This document shows, one piece after another, positions 10,657 through 22,584 of a stretch of DNA of 64,000 nucleotides. Both the position numbers and the translations under genes were made by a program. Numbering within the stretch: position 1 is the stretch's first letter; each line of letters starts with the position of its first letter. A model generated the notes under the pieces. The model saw nothing but the letters and a program-made list of their open reading frames with translations, had not been told where the DNA came from and made no database searches. Source of the DNA: Terebella lapidaria (Eukaryota; Annelida; Polychaeta; Terebellida; Terebellidae); NCBI GenBank assembly GCA_949152475.1, contig OX424566.1, positions 33,110,423-33,174,422 of the forward strand, written 5' to 3'.

Positions 10657-13072
10657 AGGTTCTTCAATCGCCCGTTATATGAGGAACTGTGGGAATAAAA
10701 GCTATATATCATACTAAAGTGTTTTTATTTATTTATTGCAGTTACATTTTTATTGAACATATTGACATATTTAATACTTGCTTACTCCACTGCAATACAA
10801 TTTAAGGCATACATCCGTATATCAGGTATATTAGTATTTTGATGCATATAACCATAGAAATATACGCATATTTCTATGATATAACTAGACAGGTATACAC
10901 TAGATATGTATGATTCTGATATGTTCAGTAACATTGCCTCTGAGTTGTTTATGTGAATTCACAAGAATGATCAAATTTTAGTTGGATTTGAGTCCATTCC
11001 ACAAGTGGAATGAAATATCATAATGATTCAAACTGGCATATCACATGTAAATTTTCCAAAACAAAAATCCGCAACATGTTTCAGTCAATCGTCAAAATGT
11101 CATCAGTGAATGTTCAGAGTCTTCCTTTTGTCATCTAATCGATTGACAGTCTGATAATCAACTGTAACGAGAAGATTGGAAAATGCCCTGGGAAGATGAC
11201 AATTTCGATCTCCGGACATGCCAGATAGCAACGTTATGTACCTCACTTGTACAAAACAGAATTTTTAAAGGAAATTTTGAGAACTGTAAGTCCCATTTCG
11301 CAAACACTGAATTGAGATGTGTACTACATGTACTTTCAGAGAATGGATCTCTTCTCAGAAGATGACAACGAAAAAACATAAGCTGTACCATTGTAAGCTC
11401 GCTATTGTAGCACTCTCGCGATGATAGTGTTCAATGCTCCAGCACGATAAGTGCACGATACACGGTACTGAACTAGCTGACTGGCTGTACAAGAAAAGGC
11501 GATCTTTAACTGGCCACTTTCCATATCGTGGATGCCTACAATTAATGCGCAGATTAATTGTAAACAGCTAGCGACACACTCACTACACTCTCAACACGGG
11601 TGGTACTGCAATTTTTGGTTGTATTTGTCCGTGGTTCTGACTGGGAACACTCTTTGCCGTAACGCTCCCGTTAGGAATGAATGATGTGCTAAGGCAATAA
11701 ACTAACGATTTTTTACCGGAACAGGGGTGAGTTTTGCTCAGTGTATACGGGTGCCCTGTATGTTTCACCATATTTACAAAAGTGTTTGCTTGTAGTTCTG
11801 CGAATGTATCATAATGCGATTTGGAACATAACTCAAAAACACATGATCCGATCTACACATGATCCGATTTCATGACTTAAGGGGTATGTCAGTGGCTCGG
11901 TTCTCTCAAGTTTTTTGTCGAAATCGAATAAAAATGGTTGCCATGGCAACCGAAAAAGTGAAAAACACACAATTGGCTATAACTCCGATTCTCATCATTT
12001 TTATTTTTTCCAACTAATTTTGTATTTTCTTTGGTCAATTCCCGATCGTATGGTGTACGACCGATGGCCGTAAGACCAAAACTCGCCGTTATCGCCTGAA
12101 GTCGAAAATTTGGGGGTCACGACTTTGGAGAGTTCTGAGATTCAAAACCTTATTGTGAAGCCAGTTTTCCATCTCTTCAGAACATTTTCCTTCAGAAGAT
12201 GTGCCTCAATAATAGAAACAATACTATGAAATTATACATCTCAATATTGAACGACAAGGTCAAGGTCACAGAATAGGTCAAAATTGAGAAGCTGCAATAA
12301 CTACGCCTATAGCCGTGATTAATTTTCCCTATTATTTGTGTATTTTTCTATGATCAATTCCCTATCATTTGCTATATGACTGATGGCAGTACGATCAAAA
12401 TTCCCCATTATCGACCTTGAAAATGTAAAGGTAATCAGCTGAAATCACCGATTCCTAATATTTCAAGTAGTAGTATTTCCAAAACCACTGAGGATATTCA
12501 ATAGATTATTGAACATGGAGTATACAATAGAAATCTGCGAGAGCTTGCGAAATTTGGGAGGTCAGTGTCTAGAATTCAGGTCGTGGTCGAGAATATTGTC
12601 AAAATAGATAAAAAGTTGGCATTTATTAATATTACTTCTCCCATGTTTGTTCGCATTTTTCCTCGCTCAATTACCGACCAATTGATATGAGATGGTCGTA
12701 CGACGAAACTCTCTGATTATTGTTCAGGTCGAAAATGCAATCTCTGATTGTCTTGTTATGTCTGTTTTTAAAAACCGCAACTTCAGCTGTTGCGCGTATA
12801 TTATGGGCCGTTCACAATAGACGAAAATGAACAGTGGTTTATCCCACGCTCGAAAAATACACTGTGCATATAATAAATATGATGCCTGAACGGGAATGAG
12901 ATACCATATTAAAAACTTCATAGCGACAAAGTTCATAGCGTCCACCATTTTGAATTTTTGTTCTCTCGAAACAGATTTGTGCACTTGAAATATTATATCG
13001 TGTCAGTTCATTCTCTCGAAATGTGCATTCTATTCAAACATTCATTCTAAAAATTAGCCCAAGGGCTAAGAA
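10657..13072. other. No supportable gene
   Basis: Scanned on both strands without finding domains, exon-like open frames or structured RNA. A perfect palindrome GTTGCCATGGCAAC, an RFX X-box-type sequence, lies at 11937-11950; the same palindrome recurs in the foldback element at 44380-51453. The wording of 11880-12720 (repeated phrases around GGCCGTACGACC and AACTCGCCGTTATCG) suggests an old decayed repeat. Confidence 0.45.
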
Positions 13073-13344
13073 AGGTTACCGGACAATATACATTTTAGAT
13101 ATTAGCCTTTTGTCCAGTGACCTTGAAAATAAAGTCACTGATAAATTCAAGGCCATGAAATTTTTAACAAATATATCACTTCTAGTATGTCCACAATAAA
13201 TTCCTAAGCTGTAAAGTCGATAATAAGTGAGACATTAGCCATTCTGTGATGTGACCTTGAAAATGAGGTCAAAGTTCAAGTTCAAGGTCATGAAAATATT
13301 CAGTATATATCATTCCTCTATATTCGCAATTGATTCCTATGCTG

Positions 13345-13860
13345 TAAATGTAAGTATCAATCTATTACCACCAATACAATCAGATTTTGATGATGCCAAT
13401 AAGAAACGTAAAATACTACATTTTGCAATAGAAACAAACAAAGCCCGACCAAATAGTTTATCCAAAGACACACTGGCGTCTTCAGGGGCAGACAATGTGT
13501 TAAATGTAGTTGTTTCTACTGTACACCAGATGGAATTAGTATACAACTGCCCAACAACCTATGAAAATAATTTAGAAATCCGAATCTAACCCCATGGAAT
13601 AGATACATGACAAGTACAAAAGTACCCAATCACAAGCCCGAAGGCTACTGAGTTGATGGTATCCTCGGGGACAGATTTAACGTCCGCCAGCAGTGACACC
13701 GACTCAGTGGTATAAATGTAAGTATCAATCTATTACCACCAATACAATCAAATTTTGATGATGCCAATAAGAAACGTAAAATACAACATTTTGCAATAGA
13801 AACAAAGCCCGACCAAATAGTTTATCCAAAGACACACTGGCGTCATCAGGGGCAGATGTT
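13345..13860 (-). repeat. Dispersed repeat inserted in the satellite, with partial second copy
   Basis: 13345-13710 matches 22940-23270 in inverted orientation, and its last half recurs at 13715-13860. On the minus strand it can be read as LSAPEDASVSLDK, GRALF and a following segment in more than one copy, so it may descend from a coding or SINE-like unit, but no family was recognised. A more diverged relative lies at about 16970-17130. Confidence 0.55.
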
Positions 13861-15428
13861 AAGATGATAATAAGCGACATATTAGCCATTTTGTTCTCTG
13901 ACCTTGAAAATGAGATCAAAGGTCAAATTCTAGATCACCAAAATATTCAGCATACATCATTTCCTATATGTTCACTATGGACCTCTAAGCTGTAAATTTG
14001 ATAATAAGCGAGATATAAGCCATTTTGTATTCTGACCTTGAAAATAAAAAGACTAACCTTGAAATTTAGGTCAAGGGTGAAATTCAAGGTCACTAGAATA
14101 TTCAGCATATATCATTTCCTATATGTTCACAATTGATTCCTAAGCTGCAAAGTCGCTAATAAGCAAGATATTGGCCATTTTGTCCTGCGACCTTGAAAAT
14201 GAGGTCAAAGGTCAAATTCAAAGTCACGAGAATATTCAGCATATATCATTTCCTATATGTTCACAATTGATTCCTAAGCCGTCAAGTCGAGAATAAGCGA
14301 GATATTGGCAATTTTGTCCTGTGACCTTGGAAATGAGGTTAAAGGTCAAATTCAAGGTCATGAGAACATTCAGCATATATCATTTCCTATATGTTCACAA
14401 TGGATTCCTAAGCTGTAAAGTCGATAATAAGCGAGATATTAGCCATTTTGTCCTGTGACCTTGAAAATGAGGTCAAAGGTCAAATTCAAGGTCACGAGAA
14501 TATTCAGCATATATCATTTCCTATATGTTCACAATTGATTTCTAAGCTGTAAAGTCGATAATAAGCGATATATTAGCCATTTTGTCCTGTGACCTTGAAA
14601 ATGAGGTCAAAGGTCAAATTCAAGGTCACGAGAATATTCAGCATATATCATTTCCTATATGTCCACAATTGATTCCTAGTCTCTAATCTCAATATTAAGT
14701 GAGATATTAGGCTTAATGTGTCCCATTATAAAGCATAGGAAAATTTAACATGGGAAAGTCACATCTGGGCCGAGTTTGGGCCCAAAATGGCCCACTTCGA
14801 ATGATTCAAGGGCAATGAAATTTATACATGTCACAGGGGTACATATGAGGAGTGTTATGCATCAATAAGAAGAAAAGTTACTGAACAGATTTTGAGAAAA
14901 CGATCGTCAAAGTCCAAAATGGGCCATTTTTGGACGAAAATGGTCGTTCTGACCTTGAAACCGAGGTCAGGGGTCAAATTCAAGGTCACGAGAATATTCA
15001 GTATATATCATTTCCTATATGTCCACAATTGATTCCTAGTCTCTAATCTCAATATTAAGTGAGATATTAGGCGTAATGTGTCCCATTATGAAGCATAGGA
15101 GAGTTTAACATGGGAAAGTCCTATCTGGGCCGAGTTTGGGCCAAAATGGCCCACTTTGAGCGATTCAAGCGTGACGAAACTGATACACATCACAGGAGTA
15201 CATATGAGGAGTGTTATGTATCAAAAAGAAAAAAAGTTACTGAACAGATTTTGAGAAAATGGCCACCAAAGCCCAAAATCAGGCATTTTTCGTCGAAAAT
15301 GGCCGCCATTTTGAAAAAAATGCGAAAATCAAAAAACTAAAAAAAACCTTTCCTGGGAATATTTTTAGGTATTTTTATGCAAAATTTCAGAAAGATCGGA
15401 CCGTATACTTTAAAGATAAAAATGTGAA

Positions 15429-15521
15429 CGGACGGACGACGGACGGACGGACGGACGGACGGACGGACGACGGACGCAACGCCATGCCAATAGGTTATCG
15501 GACCATAGGTCCGGTAACCTA
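15429..15521 (+). repeat. GGAC microsatellite plus terminal hairpin, copy 1
   Basis: A (GGAC)n tract (about 15429-15476) is followed by AGGTTATCGGACC, a 3-nt loop and GGTCCGGTAACCT (15491-15521), a near-perfect 13-bp stem. Read as the 3' terminus of the satellite-bearing repeat. Confidence 0.75.
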
Positions 15522-16078
15522 AAAAGTTACTGAACAGATTTTGAGAAAACGACCGTCAAAGTCCAAAATTGGTCATTTTTCGACGAAAACGGCCGCTCTG
15601 ACCTTGAAACCAAGGTCAGGGGTCAAATTCAAGGTCACGACAATATTCAGCATATATAATTTCCTATATGTCCACAATTGATTCCTAGTCTCTAATCTCA
15701 ATATTAAGTGAGATATTAGGCTTAATGTGTCCCATTATAAAGCATAGGAGAATTTAACATGGGAAAGTCCCATTTGGGCCGAGTTTGGGCCCAAAATGGC
15801 CCACTTCGAGCGATTCAAGGGCAACGAAATTTATACATGTCACAGAGGTGCATATGAGGAGTGTTATGCATCAATAAGAAAAAAAGTTACTGAACAGATT
15901 TTGAGAAAACGACCATCAAAGTCCAAAATTGGCCATTTTTCGACGAAAACGGCCGCCATTTTGAAAAAAATGCGAAAATCGAAAAACTAAAAAAAACCTT
16001 TTCTGGAAATATTTTTAGGTATGTTTGTGCAAAATTTCAGAAATATTCCATCGTAAACTTTAAAGATAAAAATGTGAA

Positions 16079-16173
16079 CGGACGGACGGACGGACGGACG
16101 ACGGACGACGGACGACGGACGCCGGACGCAACGCCACGGCAATAGGTTATCGGACCAAAGGTCCGGTAACCTA
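16079..16173 (+). repeat. GGAC microsatellite plus terminal hairpin, copy 2
   Basis: Second copy of the same terminus: a GGAC/GACG tract, then a stem-loop at 16143-16173 with loop AAA in place of ATA. Confidence 0.75.
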
Positions 16174-17672
16174 AAAATGGCATCAATCCAGTGAATCACA
16201 TTCATTATATGAAATGTAAAACTAAAACTAAAATGCAGCATATCCACTTGTATGTGGTACAGCTGTTGCCAATAATGTAATCATTTCATCCGATTTGCGC
16301 TATGCAAATTTGATGGTAGTACTTTTGTGTGTCATGAATAGAGCATGTTGAATAAAATGTTTGCCTATGTTGAAAACTCTGTATACTGCCCAAAATGCAT
16401 CGACAATACTGTATGTGATCATAATGATTTTGGAAGATAGTCCAAGGGCTATGAATTTTATATGAGTGTCACACCAAAACGTTCGAACATAAAACCAAGG
16501 TTTTATAATAGTTACCATGTTTTAAGAAGAATGTAAGCACAGAATGGGACCCGTAAGCACAGAATGGGCATCGTCTGGAGATCGTACTGCGCCCGTATGC
16601 ACGGTTCGTCCGGAAGGAATACCCGACCACCAGCAGTATCAAACGACCTCGGATGTGAACCCCTAACTAAGCGCCGTCATTATAAAACTCCCCATATACT
16701 CATACCTCCGAATACCCCTTCAGGCATTATGTGGTGGACCTAATCTTGACTTTGGGCCCTCAAAGTTATATCAGTTCAATTTCCCATATGCTCATGATAC
16801 ATATATGAGCTGTAATTCATGTCTCCATTGCCAACTTACACATTTCGTGATGAACATGAGCTTGAAATTGAGCAGGTTAGTCCATGTGTTCATAATACAA
16901 GACTGAGCTCTATCTTTTATGTGTATTGTTTCCACCAGTCAAACCTAAATCACTAATTCCACGCGATTTTCATGATTTTGGTGAATACAAAAATGAACCA
17001 AGTTATGAAATATTTTTGGAATAGAAACAAAGCCTGAATAAATATTGAATTCAACATCACACTGGTATCATCAAGGGCAGGCACTGTTTAAATTTAGCTG
17101 GTACTACCGCTCACCTAGTGGGATAAATCTAGCTGTCATCTGTATCTGCGACAATTCAAGCTGTACATCAGTCTGAATACTCTCCCATTACGATCACATT
17201 ATGAACTTTCGTTTTCAATGTTAACGTTTCAAAAAAGTTCACGTTTTCAAATCTAAATTCTGAGCTCTGATCTCATCGTATCACCACACAAAACTTGGTA
17301 AATGCGAATTGTGTGTGAAACACCTGAACAAAACATTCAAAATGCTGAAAACATGTTGGAACTTGGAGATGTAGGCTTTCATGTGCCAGTGTTCCACTAT
17401 AATGTGATTTTCAGCCTAATCTGACACTTTCTCAGAAGGTACACCAAGTTGAAATTGTTTCTTACATGTAGATTACATGATAATCTACAAAAACAACAGC
17501 AAAACCTGATATCGAAGAGGCGCCGACGAAAAGTTGTATTTCAAGAATAGGCCCACAGACTTGATTTGTTCATACGGCAGCACCTTGCATGGTAGGCGTT
17601 TTTGGTTAAAAAAAAAAGATACAACTTTCAACTCATATACATAATAATACATACAAACAATTCCCATATATG
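16174..17672. other. No gene seen upstream of the lectin promoter
   Basis: No coding or RNA signal. A decayed relative of the 13345-13710 repeat lies at about 16970-17130. Confidence 0.45.
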
Positions 17673-17680
17673 TATAAAAA
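17673..17680 (+). promoter_or_regulatory. TATA box of plus-strand lectin gene
   Basis: TATAAAAA lies 62-69 bp before the ATG at 17742. The minus-strand lectin has TATATAAA at the equivalent distance, and both 5' leaders contain CAGCAAAC followed by GGTGA, which supports a shared core promoter. Confidence 0.6.
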
Positions 17681-17741
17681 TACTTGAAAATGTTGTCTGG
17701 TAAGACATTTACCTAACAGCAAACGGGTGACAGATAGAAAA

Positions 17742-17805
17742 ATGTGGAGCGGCAAAGTTTTCTTCTTGGTCGTGTGCGGAGTCTGTGTGTTGCAGCTCGC
17801 CTCAG
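17742..17805 (+). CDS. Signal-peptide exon of a C-type lectin gene
   Basis: A 64-bp first exon encodes MWSGKVFFLVVCGVCVLQLA and then SG, a short basic start followed by a hydrophobic core: a signal peptide for secretion. The donor is CAG/GTTGTA at 17806. The exon ends in phase 1, leaving a G that makes Gly with the GT opening the next exon at 21452. The minus-strand lectin has a first exon of identical length and phase (26050-25987). The ATG was chosen because it opens the signal peptide, follows a TATA box by 60-odd bp and is matched in the paralogue. The second exon is 3.6 kb downstream; the intron contains LINE remnants and a MITE. This is the first coding exon of a probably incomplete gene. 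Confidence 0.75.
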
Positions 17806-18813
17806 GTTGTATGAAGACAGATGTTTATTACCTACAAAATTACTACTAAGTTTACTTTGAAAATGTTATAAAATAAAAAAAAATAGGCAGGCGAGGGGGT
17901 GCACATTCTCGGCATTTCGTTTTGGCTATGTGATTTAGACTTGTTTATTTGTATAGCGCAGGCGCAACTAAAATATTTATTGTGGCACTTGACAAAAAGA
18001 GAGATTCAAACATGTGGTAAAAAATTTTAGCAATGCACCGGTGATTAGATTTGGGTAAAATAAAACAATAGTCTTGATTATATTGTCTTCAATTGAGTTT
18101 TAAGGTTGCTTATCACCTAGAATCCATGCCTCATCAGCCATTTATTAGTACATCTTATTAGTACATCTTATAGCTCAGCAATTACGTGATTGGTTTTGTT
18201 GAGAATTACTGTGTATGTTATAAACAAGGCCGCAAGGCTGCTCCATTTGCCGAATTGAAGAAAGAGTCGATAATTAAACACCATCTTTCACATGTAACTT
18301 ACATAAGAAATAGACAGCGTGTCAGAGTGTAGTTTCTGAACTATGATAATATTACTCGTCATAGGACAATAACCTACTGCCTCATTTGAGTGTTTCTGAC
18401 CTCAAATCTTTGTGGTAATTTGATAATCAAATGTGTATGTTATATGTCATCTGCAGTGAAAATACACTGCTTCACTGACTGCGGCACAAGAAACTTTTCA
18501 TAAATTATAATAGATACACACATTTGCACATCAATTTGTTGTGAATATGGATGGAAATCGGAAAATCAAACGGTAGGTCATTGATCAAGGATATGATCAC
18601 TACACATACTTTAGATAATACATCATGTAAAGCTGTGTGTGCTACGTAAGTTACATTTGTAAAAGTGACATCCGATTGCATATACATACTGAAATATCAT
18701 TGCTTTAGTCAATTCATATTTGGCCCACCATTCTGACTATATGCATAAGATATATTGAAATATTTAAATGTGTCGAAAAATGGCAGATATATCAGCAAAA
18801 CTGGAACATGGTA
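17806..18813. other. Intron of plus-strand lectin; nothing recognised
   Basis: AT-rich non-coding sequence between the signal-peptide exon and the LINE remnant. No conserved element was identified. Confidence 0.45.
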
Positions 18814-21160
18814 TCAGTCGTGTAAACTACAAGGTAGTTTACCAATAAGCAATCTTAAAATGTTCCAGTGATTCAATTCGCCTGATGTTCTCTGGCAATC
18901 TATTCCACAACATTGGTCCTGCAACGCTGAATGACCTTGCTGCAAAAGTTTGCTTGCTCGTGAAAGGAGCAACCAAATTCTTATATATTCTAACACTGCG
19001 CAGTTTTCGAACTGGTTCAGCCACACAAAGTAGGTCACTGAGTTATCCGTGTACATTTATCCTCCTCCACCGCCCCTCACCTAAAAGTCAACCTTAAGCT
19101 TTATCGGCAACCCATTGAGAGTCTGATAGCGTCTCTGGAGCTGCTGTTCTATGCAAGAGAATTCTGAGCAGCGAAATTCCTGTCTAGTTTTGAGATACCA
19201 CAGTCTGTGAGTCCGCTATACATTTAGAGGGAAGTCACATAATTGATACGAGATAATAGAACAGAATCTACGACTTTCATATCTATAGACATGAAGTCAC
19301 GTAGTTCACGTAGTTTAGAAATGCCTTTCATTGCACTTCTACACTTAGAAGACCCTCCTATTGAGCCTTTTTGATGATGAGAACGTCAGTTTTTTGTCAG
19401 CATGAGGTTGCAAGTATGACTCGAACCAATGCAACACCAGACCGAGACCCCACAGTGAAATGGTTCAGTACCAGGGCCAGACAATCATGGTCAACGGTGT
19501 CAAACGCTGCTGGTGGATATAGAGCCATCACCGTGGTGTCTTCTCCTCTTTCCATTGCCTATAGCAGGTCGTTTGTGGTCGTTTGGAGAGCAAATTCACA
19601 GGAACATGTCTTCCTGTAAGCACTTTGATAGTCCGGAATTACATCATTGTCTTCACAATACGACACAAACTCTGCTGCCACCACTACGTCCGCGATGAAC
19701 ATCAGCTTACTAACCGATCTAAAGTTCTTCAATTTCAGACTCAATCCAACTTTCTTGAGCAATTGCCTAACTATTGCATATTTTCGTGAGTACATGCCCG
19801 ACTCAAGTGAAGTGTCAACCACATGAGTTAGTTACGTATTATATTGGACCATATTGGATATCTAGCTCAAAAGAGTTTGTATTCAGCTGTATTACAAATT
19901 TAGATACTTGCTTCTCTGACAGAGGTCGAAACATTGACATTCCCAGTGTTGTTCTGTTTCTTGGCAAATAGTTTTGATACATTGCTTGATACTTGTCATT
20001 TCATCAAAGAAAAAGTCTGCGAACTTGTCGGCAATAATTTAAGCTTCTCCGTCAATCATTGATTTGTTCTTTTTTATTCCCTAGTGTGCTTCTAATGCCT
20101 AGGTAACATTTGCGCCGATGCCTACGCCGATGAGAACATGATGCCCGAAAAGGCTGAAATTTGGCCATTTCGGCTGATCACACAGCGAGTGTGGGCAGAT
20201 CACCCGTGACCATCGGGCAACAATCGTAGACACGTCGGTGGAGGCATCGGAAGAAAATAACACAGAGTTATTTTCTTGCGGCGACCGGTGGAAAAAATGA
20301 CATCGGTAGTAAATCGCTGTCATGCTTGCTGACGATCAACTAGATCCCCTTCAGCTGCCCACCAGGTGCCGATTGAATCGACCAAATTTCTCAGCCAAAC
20401 AATGTGGTCAGCTCACCAGACGAACATATCAGACGGTCACCGAGCAGGTATCAGTAGGGTATCATGTGGTCTACGGTAGGGCATCGTTGAATGGTCAGTC
20501 TTACTTGAGATTCTTGAAATTTGGACAGACACGGTGAAGACACGTGATCATAAGTGACTATGCCTGGCAGACAATGCCTGGTGGTTTCATGATTAGAAAG
20601 ATGCCTGACAAACTATCACCGGCGGCCGGAACATGGGTATTTGCGACTTGTGCAAATGTGACCCAGGCATTCTTGCATATAGCTTACAATACTACTTTCG
20701 TTCGCATTTCAGCCAGTTTGACAAATATTTGCATTTTTCAATTTTCACCATTCGATTGTACATGTACTTTGTTGTTCATATGCACTCCAGTGTTGAGTTT
20801 CTTTGATCTTTAGAAACACATTGAGTGTACCTCGAACCGTTGCAATCCCAACTGTTCTGAAATGCAAGGGCGCTTATCAGGTTTTATGTAAGTATCAATC
20901 CGATATGCGTGTGTCTTTCTATTGGACTTCACATTTGACAATACATTGATCGGAGAGGAATATTCCCGGAAGACAGCTGGTAACTTTGAGGTCCCAATCC
21001 AAAATGTTTGTCAGGACCCAATCCAAAATATTCTTCTTATCAAGTGCGGAAAACTTCACATAATTATCAACACCAATTGATTCAAGCGTATCCTTCACTT
21101 GACCAGTTTTCAGGTATGATTGTGGCGAGGACAATTCCAATAAAATCTTCACACGAGTTG
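18814..21160 (-). mobile_element. Decayed LINE (endonuclease, RT and C-terminal parts), split by a MITE
   Basis: Three pieces lie in element order on the minus strand. At 21152-20919, ALDKKNILDWVLTNI and GIFLSDQCIVKCEV resemble the LDW and SDH motifs at the end of an AP-type endonuclease. At 19822-19390, NFRSVSKLMFIADVVV, IPDYQSAYRKTCSCE and AAFDTVDHDCL are RT domain signatures. At 19100-18830, TFAARSFSVAGPMLWNRLPE is the usual LINE ORF2 C-terminal motif. Stops and shifts occur throughout, so the copy is dead. The piece between RT and endonuclease contains the MITE at 20094-20671. It lies in the long intron of the plus-strand lectin in antisense orientation. Confidence 0.75.
20094..20671. mobile_element. 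TIR element (MITE) nested in LINE remnant
   Basis: AATGCCTAGGTAACATTTGC (20094-20113) is inverted with two mismatches at 20652-20671. The 578-bp interior has no transposase and contains repeated GCCGATG-type words. It separates the endonuclease and RT pieces of the surrounding LINE, so it inserted later. No clear target duplication was found. Confidence 0.55.
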
Positions 21161-21451
21161 ACTTAGATGCACTTAGAGTATAGCGTTGTTTTCATCACAT
21201 AATTGTTTGCATAAGTTCGATGTCAGATCAGGTTTTTCTCACGCATCAAAAATCCCCTCATATTGTTGCTATAATATTCACTGTTACTGTCAGCTGCTGG
21301 ACGAATTTGTCCCTAAAGAGACTACTGGCTGTAACATGAAAGATATCTGGCTGCATGATAAAATATATACATAAATGTTTGACATGTCTTGAATACATGT
21401 ATTTCACTCAGTGTATTTACTAGAAAAATGATGTAGCAAAATATTCACCAG
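21161..21451. other. Intronic sequence, nothing recognised
   Basis: Short AT-rich stretch before the acceptor of the lectin exon at 21452. It contains no motif beyond a pyrimidine-poor acceptor region ending CACCAG. Confidence 0.4.
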
Positions 21452-21634
21452 GTTCTTGTCCTGGGAGCATGCAGATTTATGGAGGTGACTGCTACGACCT
21501 GGTTGAGGAGGAGATGTCTTATGATGACGCCCAGGCAGCCTGTGGTTCCTTCTGTGCTGAGGGACACATCGTGGAGATAGACGACGCAGATGAGTTCCAG
21601 TTCGTTCGTGATATGTTCGTAAATGCAAGCACTG
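21452..21634 (+). CDS. Second exon of plus-strand C-type lectin (N-terminal half of domain)
   Basis: A 183-bp exon flanked by CACCAG and GTGTGT encodes GSCPGSMQIYGGDCYDLVEE, then MSYDDAQAACGSF, then HIVEIDDADEFQFVRDMF. This is the first half of a C-type lectin-like domain: the CP..G..CY disulphide strand, helix 1 with DAQAAC, and helix 2. Exon length and both splice phases equal those of the minus-strand paralogue (24176-23994), with about 80% residue identity. No plus-strand terminal exon follows: the only copy downstream (22585-22823) faces the other way and fits the other gene. The gene therefore appears to have lost its last exon, or uses one not recognisable here. Confidence 0.75.
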
Positions 21635-21959
21635 GTGTGTATTGGTAAATCCGTATTCATTTCATTGAAATAGTCACATGGTGTCATAAGATAATAGATA
21701 TACATGTGGTTATGTGGTTATTATATTTGATCCTCGTCTAAGAAACAAGGATATTACAACTGAATGGACTACTACTAGCTATATAACACCATACTACTGA
21801 ATCCATTTCCCGACATCAATGCTTAATAGCATGCAACACTGGAGATAAAGTCTGCTGTTCTATTACGACTGACAATTGTCAGTCCAAATAAGAGAGTGGA
21901 CATGTATGTGGTACTCTTTAAACATAGGCCCAATGGACATGTAGCTCACCGGCTAGCCA

Positions 21960-22462
21960 ATAGGTGATCGGACCGATGGTCCAGGAACTTCAAGGTCACA
22001 AAAATATTCAGCATATATCATTTCCTATATGTCCACAATTGATTTCTAAGCAGTAAAGTTGACATGTTTATGCGTTGTTTATCTCAAGGTCATCAGAATA
22101 TTCAGTGTATATCATTTTCTGTATGTCCAAGATCACGACAATATTCAGAGTATATCATTTCTTGTATATACACATTTGATTCCTAAGATGTGAAATCGAT
22201 GATAAGTAAGATATAAGCCATTTTGTCATGTCAGCTTGAAAATTGGGTCAAAGGTCAATTTCAAGATCTTAAGAATATTCAGCATACATCATTTCCTATC
22301 TTATATGTCCACAATTGATTCCATATTCAATATTAAGTGATATATTTAAAAAATTATGCCCCATTATAAAGCATAGGAGAATTTAAAATGGGCAAGTCCC
22401 ATTTGGGCCGAGGTTTGGGCTCAAAATGGCCCCACTTCGAGCAATTCAATGGCAACAAGCTA
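21960..22462 (+). repeat. Copy of the 134-bp satellite repeat and its end module
   Basis: It begins with a decayed hairpin (AGGTGATCGGACCGATGGTCC, part of which matches 15491-15521), then has partial 134-bp units (AAGGTCA, CAGCATATATCATTTCC) and the AAAGCATAGGAGAATTTAA module seen at 15085 and 15740. It ends about 15 bp before the conserved 3' flank of the minus-strand lectin gene. Confidence 0.7.
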
Positions 22463-22555
22463 GAAAACAAGCGAGTGAGGTGAAAACGACGCCGAAATAG
22501 GTCATGCAGTAAATATAACACAGAAAAAATACATATATTTGTTATCACGTTATAG

Positions 22556-22561
22556 TTTATT
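22556..22561 (-). terminator. Poly(A) signal of minus-strand lectin
   Basis: AATAAA on the minus strand, about 25 nt after the TGA at 22585-22587. The same 3' flank with AATAAA follows the copy at 305-453. Confidence 0.6.
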
Positions 22562-22584
22562 TAACTCATTTTTGTTCTCTACAA

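Larger units (their letters stand above)
13073..16173. mobile_element. Satellite-bearing repeat with terminal inverted AGGTTACCGGAC and hairpin ends
   Basis: The left end AGGTTACCGGAC (13073-13084) is inverted at two right ends, 15509-15520 and about 16161-16172. Inside is a tandem array with a 134-bp period (for example GACC starts at 14189, 14323, 14457 and 14591). Each unit has the form TGACCTTGAAAATGAGG, TCAAAGGTCA, TTCAAGGTCA, then a conserved AT-rich part. The right part is a different module (about 14690-15520) that is repeated and ends in a GGAC microsatellite followed by a 13-bp stem hairpin. No protein is encoded, so this is a non-autonomous element of unknown type. Related copies occur at 21960, 26815, 38083 and 41066. 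Confidence 0.7.

Noticed and set aside
13251-13589. 112-residue plus-strand frame in the satellite region
   Set aside because: Composed of satellite and dispersed-repeat sequence; the copy at 22940-23270 does not keep this frame.
15429-15476. GGAC tetranucleotide tract as a CRISPR-like or regulatory array
   Set aside because: Simple microsatellite at the end of a dispersed repeat, also seen at 16079-16132.
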